From an uncultured Bacteroidia bacterium (GTDB taxonomy: Bacteria > Bacteroidota > Bacteroidia > NS11-12g > UBA955): a stretch of 64,000 nt of DNA. Position 1 is the stretch's first letter, and every line of letters starts with the position of its first letter. Under the pieces are notes generated by a model. That model made no database searches. It was not told the origin of the DNA and was given only the letters and a program-made list of their open reading frames with translations. Shown piece by piece: positions 49,115-57,973 of this stretch. Made by a program: the position numbers and the translations under genes. Location: assembly GCA_943788195.1 (NCBI GenBank), contig CALSPH010000001.1, positions 185,673 through 249,672 on the forward strand, in the 5' to 3' direction.

Positions 49115-50272
49115 ATGAAAACACTATTACTATTCGGAGCGATAGCTCTTTCTTTAAATTCATTTGGGCAAGTACCTGCTTATGTACCTACAAATGGTCT
49201 AAACGGTTGGTGGCCATTTAATGGCAATGCCAACGATGAGAGCGTTAACACGAACAATGGAACGGTCGACGGCTCAATACTTACCACAGATCGCTTTGGA
49301 ACACCTAACTCAGCTTATCTTTTTGATGGTATTGATGATTTTATTCAGGCATCATCAGTTATTTCAAATATTGACACAGTAAGCATTAGTCTTTGGGTGC
49401 AATTAAATAATGATCAAGGTGGTAGTTATATTCAAATAGGCAATGATGGTGGTGGTTTTTGTAATGGTTATGGATTAGGTAATGGAGGGACAGATTTTAG
49501 CAATATAGGTCTTAATTTATATACCCTCTCCTCTTGTAATGGTTGGAACAACTCAACATATGATGTGACAGTTTCGAACTGGTTTAATCTTATTTTTATA
49601 AAGGAAAATTTGTCGGGCTCATATTATATGGATGGCGTTTTCTTGGGTTCTCAAAATCTCATTGCAATCAACCAACCTTCAGATTCCGTATACTTTGGTA
49701 ATGCGGCCGAAGTTGGTGGGTTTTCCTTAAATGGTAAACTTGATGATATTGGAATCTGGAATCGTTCACTATCTCAATGTGAGATCCAAGAAATATTTAA
49801 TGCACAGCTAACAATCGACAATACCGTTACTCAAAATGGCGCACTGTTGTCTGCAGATCAAGCAGGTGCGACATATCAATGGTTAGCTTGTGATGATAAT
49901 AATGCACAAATTAACGGAGAGACTAATCAAACTTATACCCCATCTGTGACAGGAAACTACTCTGTTGAAGTAACTTTAAATGGATGTGTTGATACTTCAG
50001 CTTGTAAGTTGGTTGATTTTACGGGTTTAGATGAAATAAATAATAGCACAATTAAAGTTTATCCAAATCCAACAAAGGGATCATTTAATATTGAAGTGGA
50101 TGCAAATATAGTTGGCTCTAATTATGTTATTTATGACCAAATAGGTAAGGTTGTTCAAAATGGAATTATTAATAACCCTTCACAAATGATAAATGTAGTA
50201 GAACTTTCAAAAGGCATCTATAATTTAACGATTGACAACTCTGATATTCGTGTCAGACTTATTAAAGAATAG
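49115..50272 (+). CDS. Cassette 1: secreted LamG-domain protein with T9SS sorting domain
   Basis: Signal peptide; NGLNGWWPFNGNANDESVNTNNGTVDG; C-terminal KVYPNPTKGSFNIEVDANIVGS...LSKGIYNLTI. Confidence 0.85.
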   Translation: MKTLLLFGAIALSLNSFGQVPAYVPTNGLNGWWPFNGNANDESVNTNNGTVDGSILTTDRFGTPNSAYLFDGIDDFIQASSVISNIDTVSISLWVQLNNDQGGSYIQIGNDGGGFCNGYGLGNGGTDFSNIGLNLYTLSSCNGWNNSTYDVTVSNWFNLIFIKENLSGSYYMDGVFLGSQNLIAINQPSDSVYFGNAAEVGGFSLNGKLDDIGIWNRSLSQCEIQEIFNAQLTIDNTVTQNGALLSADQAGATYQWLACDDNNAQINGETNQTYTPSVTGNYSVEVTLNGCVDTSACKLVDFTGLDEINNSTIKVYPNPTKGSFNIEVDANIVGSNYVIYDQIGKVVQNGIINNPSQMINVVELSKGIYNLTIDNSDIRVRLIKE

Positions 50273-50280
50273 ATAGAAAT

Positions 50281-50342
50281 GCCCTTAACATAAACTAAGC
50301 GCAACCTTTCAGGTATGCGCCTAGTTTTGACCGTTATGGGCA
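50281..50342 (+). repeat. attC-like site A
   Basis: GCCCTTAAC (50281-50289)...AAACTAAGCGCA/TGCGCCTAGTTT arms...GTTATGGGCA (50333-50342). Confidence 0.75.
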
Positions 50343-50510
50343 AGTTAAGAAAATGAAATAATAACAGACAGGAGAACCGCTAAAGGACTATTTTGATAGT
50401 TCTTGACTGTTTATAATGACTGTTGAAAAAAAAATGGAGACCAGAAACCATTAAAACGGGGCGAAACCGAAAAGCCTAACGAGTAGGAAAACTAAAATAA
50501 AGTAAGAATT

Positions 50511-50882
50511 ATGAATTGGTATTTAAAATGTTTAAAACAGTACGCTGACTTTAGCGGAAGAGCAAGAAGAAAGGAATATTGGATGTTTGTACTTTTCAAT
50601 ATGATTTTCGCAATTGTAGCAATGATTATTGACAATGTTGTCGGAACTGCAAGTCCAGAATTGGGTTATGGAGTGTTTTATGGTTTGTATGTTCTTGCAG
50701 TATTTATTCCAGGATTAGCGGTTGCTGTAAGACGATTACACGATGTTGGGAAGAGTGGTTGGATGATTCTAATTGCTTTAATTCCACTAATTGGAGCAAT
50801 ATGGCTTTTGGTTCTAATGGTAACTGACAGTAATCCCGGAGAAAATCAATATGGACAGAACCCAAAGGAAATAACTATCTAA
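50511..50882 (+). CDS. Cassette 2: DUF805 domain-containing membrane protein
   Basis: MNWYLKCLKQYADFSGRARRKEYWMFVLFNMIF...VRRLHDVGKSGWMILI. Confidence 0.9.
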   Translation: MNWYLKCLKQYADFSGRARRKEYWMFVLFNMIFAIVAMIIDNVVGTASPELGYGVFYGLYVLAVFIPGLAVAVRRLHDVGKSGWMILIALIPLIGAIWLLVLMVTDSNPGENQYGQNPKEITI

Positions 50883-50896
50883 AAAGCAGAAAACCA

Positions 50897-51030
50897 GCCC
50901 ATAACAAAAAATATACGTAATGCGGGGAAAGTGCTTAACTGAAAGTTTGTATTCCTTTTAGAAGTTTGGTGCAAGTCTGAAAGTGAGTCGCTTCGAAATC
51001 CCGCACTACGCATATTCGAACCGTTAGGCC
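50897..51030 (+). repeat. attC-like site B (long, ~134 nt)
   Basis: GCCCATAAC (50897-50905)...ATATACGTAATGCGGG/CCCGCACTACGCATAT arms...GTTAGGCC (51023-51030). Confidence 0.75.
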
Positions 51031-51037
51031 AAATTAA

Positions 51038-52012
51038 ATGAAGCTAAATTTTATCATATCAATTATTCTTGCTTTCTGTTTTCAAACAGTTAATGGACAA
51101 ACTGCCACGCCTTTATCAAAGGAAAGAACTATTAAATTATATGATAGTCTATACGTAACAAGTGAGATAGATACTATAGTTTGGAATGGTAATCTAAGTA
51201 AATGTAATCCTGGAAGTTTATCTACTGAAATTTATATTAAAGCAGAAAATAGAATCAATTTTTTTCGACTTGCAAACGGCTTAAATGAAATTCAAAACAA
51301 TACTGAATTAAATAAAGACGCACAAAATGCTGCTTTGTTAGTAAAAGCAAATAATCAATTAACTCATTACGCAAAAAGCACAATGAAATGCTATTCCAAA
51401 TCTGCTGCCAACGGATGTCTAAAGTCTTGTTTGGGTTTTTCAGATTGGACTTACTTTCCAAAAACAGCATTTGTAAGTGGATTTATTTGGGATTTTGGAG
51501 ACGCAAACTATTTTGTCGGACATAGGAAGTGGCTTCTATATTCTAAACTATCCGAATTTGGATATGGAGCTACAAATACTTCAGAAGCAATTTTAACGGC
51601 TGATGGCGTAAATTATGATTCAATAAATACTCCTAGCTATGTAGCTTATCCTTGGAATGGTTTTGTTCCTGTGGATTTAATTTTTCCTAAATGGTCATTC
51701 TCAATTCCAGAAGGTAATGAAGTTGATTATAGCAACACTACCATTACTATGAAAGATAGCAAAGGAGTCATAATAAAAACTGAAAAATTAAAAGAATATA
51801 AAAACTACCTAGACCACACATTAGTATGGACTGCTAAAGGATTGTTTACGGATTACGAAATTCAATATGGTCAAAATAACCTTGAAGAAAACGGATATTT
51901 AGACAAAAAGATAAAGGTTGAAATAAGTAGAGTCATAGTAAACGGAGAAACTAAAAACTTTGTCTACTATGTCGAACCAATTAAAATTAAAACTTTGCCT
52001 AACAATGGCTAA
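51038..52012 (+). CDS. Cassette 3: secreted CAP/SCP-domain protein
   Basis: Signal peptide ending VNGQ; EIYIKAENRINFFRLANGLNEIQNNTELNKDAQNAALLVKANNQLTHYA...GHRKWLLYSKLSEFGYGAT. Confidence 0.75.
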   Translation: MKLNFIISIILAFCFQTVNGQTATPLSKERTIKLYDSLYVTSEIDTIVWNGNLSKCNPGSLSTEIYIKAENRINFFRLANGLNEIQNNTELNKDAQNAALLVKANNQLTHYAKSTMKCYSKSAANGCLKSCLGFSDWTYFPKTAFVSGFIWDFGDANYFVGHRKWLLYSKLSEFGYGATNTSEAILTADGVNYDSINTPSYVAYPWNGFVPVDLIFPKWSFSIPEGNEVDYSNTTITMKDSKGVIIKTEKLKEYKNYLDHTLVWTAKGLFTDYEIQYGQNNLEENGYLDKKIKVEISRVIVNGETKNFVYYVEPIKIKTLPNNG

Positions 52013-52065
52013 AAAATCATAGCTACCCTTCGGGATAGCAACGCTTTTTAGCCAAAACGTTAGCG
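51997..52065 (+). repeat. attC-like site C
   Basis: GCCTAAC (51997-52003), GGCTAAAAA...TTTTTAGCC arms, GCTACCC-TTCG-GGGATAGC apex, GTTAGCG (52059-52065). Confidence 0.8.
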
Positions 52066-52077
52066 TTAATTAAAAAA

Positions 52078-52956
52078 ATGAACACTATGATGAAAATAAT
52101 TTTTTGTTCCGTGATGGCTTTTTCAATATGTATTGCAAATGCGCAAAGTAAGAAAGAACAGATTCAAAATCTTACTATTTCACTAGATAGCCTGAATCAA
52201 GTGGTATCTAATGAACGGCAAATTTTTAAACAGGAGGCACAATCGAAGGATGCCGAAATATCATCTCAAAAAAATCAAATAGACCAGTTAAATCTGAGGA
52301 ATGATAGTCTAAGCACTCAACTTAATGAGATAAAAGAAGAAAAACTAATCTTAAGTCAAGAGTTCTCTACTTTGCGTAAAAGAGTTGATTCGCTGAAGCA
52401 ACAAATTACAGAATTAACAAATAATAATTCAACTAACTCATTTCGTAATTCCAGTAATTTTGAGCATTTTTTATATTATTTCCTTTCCACTGTTTACTCC
52501 AAAAAAAACATTGATAGCCTAATTTATGTTTCTTCTCCAATAATTTTGGATTTGATTGATCCAAATATTGGCTTTGGTAGATTTTGGAATGTTGGTGCGC
52601 CTTGTAATTTATACAATTCTGATGGTTTTGGCTACCATTTTTATGAAGGCTACTTTGGTGAAACAGCACCCGAAATAGTAAATTTATCTTTTTTCAAAAA
52701 CCAAAAACCAGAAGGCGGATTCTGTGATGAAGCCTCTTCTCCAAATGGAGTATATTATAGCCAGGTGAATGATCTTCCAGAAGATTGGGATATGGAAAAA
52801 GGTGAGTCGATTCCTCCACCATTAAAGTTAAAGTACTTGAAAAAATTTGTGGTTCAAGTTCAATACGATAATTGGATAGCGAAGACTTTTTATTTTGTTG
52901 AATCAAACAGTAAGTGGTTTTTACTTTACATTAATGATTGTGACTGCAGTGCTTAA
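52078..52956 (+). CDS. Cassette 4: secreted coiled-coil hypothetical protein
   Basis: Signal peptide IANAQ; heptad-rich N-terminal half. Confidence 0.65.
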   Translation: MNTMMKIIFCSVMAFSICIANAQSKKEQIQNLTISLDSLNQVVSNERQIFKQEAQSKDAEISSQKNQIDQLNLRNDSLSTQLNEIKEEKLILSQEFSTLRKRVDSLKQQITELTNNNSTNSFRNSSNFEHFLYYFLSTVYSKKNIDSLIYVSSPIILDLIDPNIGFGRFWNVGAPCNLYNSDGFGYHFYEGYFGETAPEIVNLSFFKNQKPEGGFCDEASSPNGVYYSQVNDLPEDWDMEKGESIPPPLKLKYLKKFVVQVQYDNWIAKTFYFVESNSKWFLLYINDCDCSA

Positions 52957-52963
52957 TAAACAA

Positions 52964-53020
52964 AACGCTAACAAAAAATAAACAGCATTAAAACGCCCGT
53001 TTATTCAAGTCGTTAGCGAT
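52964..53020 (+). repeat. attC-like site D
   Basis: AACGCTAAC (52964-52972), AATAAAC/GTTTATT arms, GTTAGCGAT (53012-53020). Confidence 0.75.
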
Positions 53021-53032
53021 AATTAAAAAACA

Positions 53033-54454
53033 ATGAAAAGAACAATTACACTATTATTGACGGTATTGACATTGAATAGCTTCAGTCAATCAATTACTGT
53101 CAAACTTGATACAACTCAAACTTTACAGGATTCAGATGCAGGTTCAGTAGCCTATGCTGATATAGATCTGGATGGCGATAATGACCTTCTAATTACTGGA
53201 ACTGGACCAACAGGTGTTACTTCAACCCTGTACGAAAATGATGGTAGTGGAAACTTCACTGCAGTGTCCCAACCAGCTATAGTAAATGTATATAATGGTG
53301 CTGCTGAATTTGCAGACGTTGACAGTGATGGAGATATGGATTTAATGATGACTGGTAATACCAGCTCGCCGAGTGCAACAGCCAATTTATACATCAATGA
53401 TGGCATAGGGAATTTTACCATTTCGTCAGGCACTCCATTCGAAGCATCCAATTCTGGTGATATTGATTTTGGAGATATCGATGGAGATAACGATCTAGAT
53501 TTAATAATGACAGGGAAGGATGCTTCAGGTAATGTCTTTTCAAAGTTATACACGAATAATGGTACAGGCTCATTCACACTTGTTACTGGGACCATATTTA
53601 CAGGTGTATATATGAGCTCCACCGAGTTTATTGATGTTGATAATGACGGAGACCTTGATCTATTAATGTGCGGAGCTGATAGTTCTGATGTATCTACTGC
53701 AAAATTGTATGAAAATAATGGTTCAGGAATCTTTAATTTAGTTACAGGTACTCCTTTTGAAAATGCTCAATTTGGAGATATTGCTTTCGGTGATACAGAT
53801 AATGACGGAGATCAGGATATTCTTATTGTAGGACAGAATGACAGCAGTCAATACATCGCTAAATTCTATATTAATACTGGTACTTCATTCAGTCTCCATC
53901 CTAACACTCCCTTCCCAGGAACATTCTTGCATTCTTCATCCTTTGCAGATTTTAATAATGATGGAAAACTAGACTTATTGCATATAGGTAATGCATTAAA
54001 CGGTTTAATTGGTCATATTTATGAAAATCAAGGATTCAATAATTTCGTTCTGGCTGACTCCACTTTAAGCGGTAGTTATAACGGTTCAAATATTGTTGCC
54101 GATTTAAATGGAGATAACAAAATGGATATTGTTACTACGGGCACTTCATTTACATCCCCGTTTCGTGCACCCAAAATATATTTTAATCAATCTACGTCTG
54201 TATCGGTAAATGAATTGAATGATGATGTAGATTTCATCATCTTTCCTAATCCTTCGAGTGGGCTTATTAATGTCAAAATCAACTCTGCATCACCCACAGA
54301 TATCGAAATTTATGATATGATGGGAAGAGCAATCTTAAGCGATACCTTCTTTGGAAATGTTTGGAACACCCAACTTAACGAAGGACCGGGTATCTATCTG
54401 ATGCGATTAAGGACAGACAAGAAAGTATATACAAGTAAGATCACATTGAATTAA
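53033..54454 (+). CDS. Cassette 5: secreted FG-GAP/VCBS repeat protein with T9SS sorting domain
   Basis: Repeated (F/Y)(A/G)D(I/V)D.DGD.DL...G units; C-terminal IIFPNPSSGLINVKINSA...GPGIYLMRLRTDKKVYTSKI. Confidence 0.85.
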   Translation: MKRTITLLLTVLTLNSFSQSITVKLDTTQTLQDSDAGSVAYADIDLDGDNDLLITGTGPTGVTSTLYENDGSGNFTAVSQPAIVNVYNGAAEFADVDSDGDMDLMMTGNTSSPSATANLYINDGIGNFTISSGTPFEASNSGDIDFGDIDGDNDLDLIMTGKDASGNVFSKLYTNNGTGSFTLVTGTIFTGVYMSSTEFIDVDNDGDLDLLMCGADSSDVSTAKLYENNGSGIFNLVTGTPFENAQFGDIAFGDTDNDGDQDILIVGQNDSSQYIAKFYINTGTSFSLHPNTPFPGTFLHSSSFADFNNDGKLDLLHIGNALNGLIGHIYENQGFNNFVLADSTLSGSYNGSNIVADLNGDNKMDIVTTGTSFTSPFRAPKIYFNQSTSVSVNELNDDVDFIIFPNPSSGLINVKINSASPTDIEIYDMMGRAILSDTFFGNVWNTQLNEGPGIYLMRLRTDKKVYTSKITLN

Positions 54455-54467
54455 ATTAATAGAATAC

Positions 54468-54526
54468 TATCGCTAACAATGTATAAAAGGCATTAAAACG
54501 CCTTTTATACCAAACCGTTGTAGCCA
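54468..54526 (+). repeat. attC-like site E
   Basis: TATCGCTAAC (54468-54477), GTATAAAAGGC/GCCTTTTATAC arms, GTTGTAGCCA (54517-54526). Confidence 0.85.
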
Positions 54527-54548
54527 ATTTGAATAAACGAAGCTCTGG

Positions 54549-55106
54549 ATGAAAAACGAATATCTAAATAGTATAAAAAAGCAGTTCGAATATTATAAAT
54601 CTGTCGGAGAAAAAACATTTGACCAATTAGAGGAAAAAGATCTTTTCTGGCAATTTAACGAAGACTCAAACTCAATTGCAATAGTTGTAAATCATCTTTG
54701 GGGGAATATGAAATCTCGTTGAACAGATTTTTTAACATCTGACGGAGAAAAAGAATGGCGTAAAAGAGATTTGGAATTTGAATCGGTTATCAATACCAAA
54801 GCTGAACTACTTGAAAAATGGAATGACGGCTGGGAATGCTTATTTGATGCGTTGGATTCGGTAAACCAAGATAATTTTGAAACAAAAGTCTATATCAGAA
54901 ATCAAGAACACTCAATTTTGGAGGCTATAAATCGACAATTAGCTCACTATCCTTATCATATTGGACAAATCGCTTATATCGGAAAAATGATAAAAGAGAC
55001 CGAATGGAAAAGTTTGACCATTCCGAAAGGTAAGTCCACTGAATTTAACAAAGAGAAATTTTCAAAAGGGAAACATAAAGGACATTTCTCTGATGATTTA
55101 AAATAA
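54549..55106 (+). pseudogene. Cassette 6: DUF1572/DinB-like protein interrupted by an in-frame TGA (54720-54722)
   Basis: Reading continues across the stop: ...IVVNHLWGNMKSR*TDFLTSDGEKEWRKRDLEFESV...INRQLAHYPYHIGQIAYIGKMIK; ORF 54771..55106 is the same frame. Confidence 0.75.
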
Positions 55107-55115
55107 TAAAAAAAC

Positions 55116-55240
55116 TGGCTACAACAATGGCTATAATTAATGGCTAGTACTCGCCCACTTACGAAGATTTTCTATTCGGTTTGTTTTTGCTAAATTTGGT
55201 GCTGAAACACGCAACGAAATCATACAATAAACAGTTGCAG
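55116..55240 (+). repeat. attC-like site F, left end clear, right end uncertain
   Basis: TGGCTACAAC (55116-55125) complements GTTGTAGCCA of site E; candidate GTTGCAG at 55234-55240; arms not resolved. Confidence 0.45.
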
Positions 55241-55271
55241 AACAAATAAAGACAGAAAAAAATTTAGAACA

Positions 55272-55946
55272 ATGAGATATACCTTAAAAACAATACTGAT
55301 CCTACCTATAATAGTGATTGGATGCAATTTTTCCTCAAGTAAGGACAACAAAGAGAACGAATTACTTAAAAAGGAAATTGAATTGTTAAAAAAAGAAAAA
55401 GAATTATCTCAACATAGCAATTCAGATAAAAAGAGTGATGAATCTTCAGTTTATAATAAGAAAGAAGCTCCTGAAATTAAACAATCTGTCGGAGATCGAA
55501 TTATTGAAATCAAGGCGTTTTATTCTAAAATTCAGAGTGCTCCGAATAAAGAAAACAACTGCATCTCCGCTACAGAAACGAGAAATGATGAACTCCGAGG
55601 TTATCCTTTTAAAAACACGGCGAAAGAATGTCAATTGGCGGATAACTACATGTATCAACAGGTTAAATTAAAAGGTTGGGAATGGGAGGAAACGACGACC
55701 TTTTACTACAAAGAGGATCAATGTTTCTTTGTTTATCTAACAGGTGATGCCGAAGCCTGTGGGTACGACTATCGTGTGTATTACGATAGAGAGGGTGAAG
55801 TAATTCGTGTCCTTTTGGCGGAAAATGATTGCGACGGTGACGTTATTGGAAGCTCCATTGAGGTGACTGATAAAAAGAGGAAACGAGAAATTCTCAGCTC
55901 AATTGCCAATTCTAAAAAGGAGTTTAGGACTATTTTAAAACACTAA
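55272..55946 (+). CDS. Cassette 7 (probable): hypothetical lipoprotein
   Basis: Lipobox-like IIVIGCNFSSS; coiled-coil stretch. Confidence 0.65.
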   Translation: MRYTLKTILILPIIVIGCNFSSSKDNKENELLKKEIELLKKEKELSQHSNSDKKSDESSVYNKKEAPEIKQSVGDRIIEIKAFYSKIQSAPNKENNCISATETRNDELRGYPFKNTAKECQLADNYMYQQVKLKGWEWEETTTFYYKEDQCFFVYLTGDAEACGYDYRVYYDREGEVIRVLLAENDCDGDVIGSSIEVTDKKRKREILSSIANSKKEFRTILKH

Positions 55947-56227
55947 AATTAAGAATAGAATCGCTTACCAAATCATTTCTTTCAGCCACTGTTTTGAATG
56001 AGGATGTATTTTAGATTTAGGGATTGAAGGCCTTTGCTTTAATCCCCATTTATAGATTTTCAAAAATCACCTAATTTAGGTAGGTTTGGTATTGCTTTCT
56101 GTTCTACTTTTGAAGAAGACGCCTAAACAACAAATAAAACATTCGCATATCCCAAAAAGAAACAAGCGCCTGTATGTCTTCAGCGAAATTTGCACTTTTG
56201 AGTTAAAAACGTAAGATAGAGTTGGTG

Positions 56228-57202
56228 CTAATTTAGGTTAAATTTATGATACTGTTTTTTTCTAGCTTTTAATGTTTTGATTTTGGTTTGATTTCTTTGT
56301 TTGAGTTTGAGTTGCCCTTTTCCATAATAGACCTCAGCAGGCGTTAGGTTTTGTAAGGATTCATGGTATCGCTTATAGTTGTAATACTCCACAAACTCTT
56401 TTAGTTTTCTTTCCAGTTGTTCAGGACTAAAATAGTTGTCTAGTTTTACCACATTTTTCATGGATCTGTGATAACGCTCTATTTTGCCTTGGGTCTGAGG
56501 ATGCAAGGGTCTACCTCTAACATGTTTCATCTTTTTTACTTGAAGGTACGCTGCAAGCTCATGGGATATATAACAAGATCCGTTATCTGATAAAAGCCTA
56601 GGTCTGTTACTCTCAGGTACTTCGGTAGCCAATATTGCCTCATCCAAGGTATTCTTAACATCTTCTGCCTTCATGGTTGAGCACAACTTCCAGTTAACAA
56701 TAAACCTAGAGTAATCGTCCAGTACTGTTGAGAGGTAATACCACCCCCAACCATAGATTTTGAAGTAAGTGAAGTCAGTCTGCCACATTTGATTGACCTG
56801 TGTTGTTTTATCATGAAAACTGTCTGAGGCACTCATTATTCTAAAAGATGGAACGGAGATAAGTCCATTGCTTTTTAGGATACGATATACACTCGACTCA
56901 CTGATATAATAGCTATAGGTATCAGTAATGTACCAAGCGACTTCTCTAGGAGACAGTTCTGGCTTCTCTAAGGCTATCTCAACTACCTTATCACGGTCTA
57001 ATTCATTAATCCTGTTCCATGAACCTTGTCTTTTACTGGGCTTGCGCGCAAGACCTTCATAGCCCTGTTTGCTGTAAGCGCTGTACCAGTTGTAGAAGGT
57101 AGTTTTATTAATTTTGAGTTCCCTTAAGGTTCGGATAACCCCTAAATCGGATTGTTCTACAAGTTGAATCAACTCGTATTTTTCTTGCTGACTGTAATGC
57201 AT
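56228..57202 (-). CDS. IS3-family transposase OrfB (DDE integrase)
   Basis: NQMWQTDFTYFKIYGWGWYYLSTVLDDYSRFIVNWKL...RPRLLSDNGSCYIS...HPQTQGKIERYHRSMKN. Confidence 0.92.
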   Translation of the reverse strand: MHYSQQEKYELIQLVEQSDLGVIRTLRELKINKTTFYNWYSAYSKQGYEGLARKPSKRQGSWNRINELDRDKVVEIALEKPELSPREVAWYITDTYSYYISESSVYRILKSNGLISVPSFRIMSASDSFHDKTTQVNQMWQTDFTYFKIYGWGWYYLSTVLDDYSRFIVNWKLCSTMKAEDVKNTLDEAILATEVPESNRPRLLSDNGSCYISHELAAYLQVKKMKHVRGRPLHPQTQGKIERYHRSMKNVVKLDNYFSPEQLERKLKEFVEYYNYKRYHESLQNLTPAEVYYGKGQLKLKQRNQTKIKTLKARKKQYHKFNLN

Positions 57203-57216
57203 ATACTTCTTCTTTA

Positions 57217-57564
57217 CTAGTCGTCTCCATTTACGTTTTTTTTCAAAGTTCTCACCTCTAAGGAGAGTTCAGCTACAAGCTCCTTCAAGCAATGGTTCTC
57301 TCCTTTGAGCTCTTGAACTTCAGAAGTATTAGCCTCACGCATTGTATCGCCTGCTAATCTGCGTTTTCCTGCTTCCATGAAGTCCTTACTCCATTTGTAA
57401 TAGTTGGCCTGGCTTATGCCTTCTTTTCTGCATAACTCCGCTATGGAGTCCTCTCCCCGAATGCCTTGGATAATAATGCGGATCTTTTCTTCTGATGAAT
57501 ACTTCTTTCTTGTCTTTCGTTTTAAGTCACTGATTAATGAACTTGTGCTTTTTTTGTTCGTCAT
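57217..57564 (-). CDS. IS3-family transposase OrfA (HTH)
   Basis: KYSSEEKIRIIIQGIRGEDSIAELCRKEGISQANYYKWSKDFMEAGKRRLAGD. Confidence 0.9.
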   Translation of the reverse strand: MTNKKSTSSLISDLKRKTRKKYSSEEKIRIIIQGIRGEDSIAELCRKEGISQANYYKWSKDFMEAGKRRLAGDTMREANTSEVQELKGENHCLKELVAELSLEVRTLKKNVNGDD

Positions 57565-57632
57565 TTAGATTTCTTTTAAGGTTATAAATTTATTAAAACC
57601 TCTATATTAAATAATTAACCTAATTAGTGCAC

Positions 57633-57889
57633 TTTTTGCTGACGGTATACAAAAAATTGGTCTTTCCTTTCAAGAAGAAGTTCTTATAGAGGCGAATAAA
57701 ACCATCTTAATGATAGGGAAAGTAGAAAAAATCATTTTACCCGATGATTGTATTAGCACTGATGGGGATATCAATTTTGAGGCATTAAACACGATCGGAG
57801 TTGGGGGATTGGACACGTATTACGAATGCAAGCGAATTGCGCGATATGAATATGCAAGAGCAAATCATCCCATCAAGAAAATAGAATAG
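57633..57889 (+). pseudogene. C-terminal fragment of a flavin reductase-like protein adjoining the IS3 end
   Basis: ...ILMIGKVEKIILPDDCISTDGDINFEALNTIGVGGLDTYYECKRIARYEYARANHPIKKIE*; N-terminal half absent across the IS. Confidence 0.6.
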
Positions 57890-57973
57890 AGTAACAGCCA
57901 CTAACAAAAGATAATCGCAAATCAATTGAATAATACACTAATCTTTTAGCGGATTGAACTGTTACATGAACAT

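Larger units (their letters stand above)
56223..57632 (-). mobile_element. IS3-family insertion sequence
   Basis: Two-ORF transposase plus related ends TGGTGCTAATTTAGGTTAA (left) and TTAACCTAATTAGTGCA (right); exact ends approximate. Confidence 0.8.

Noticed and set aside
49064-55240. Interpreting the intergenic palindromes as ordinary terminators or a CRISPR array
   Set aside because: Palindromes differ in sequence and length, carry RYYYAAC/GTTRRRY boxes, and show cassette-specific box complementarity; repeats are not identical and spacers are full genes, so neither terminators alone nor CRISPR fit.
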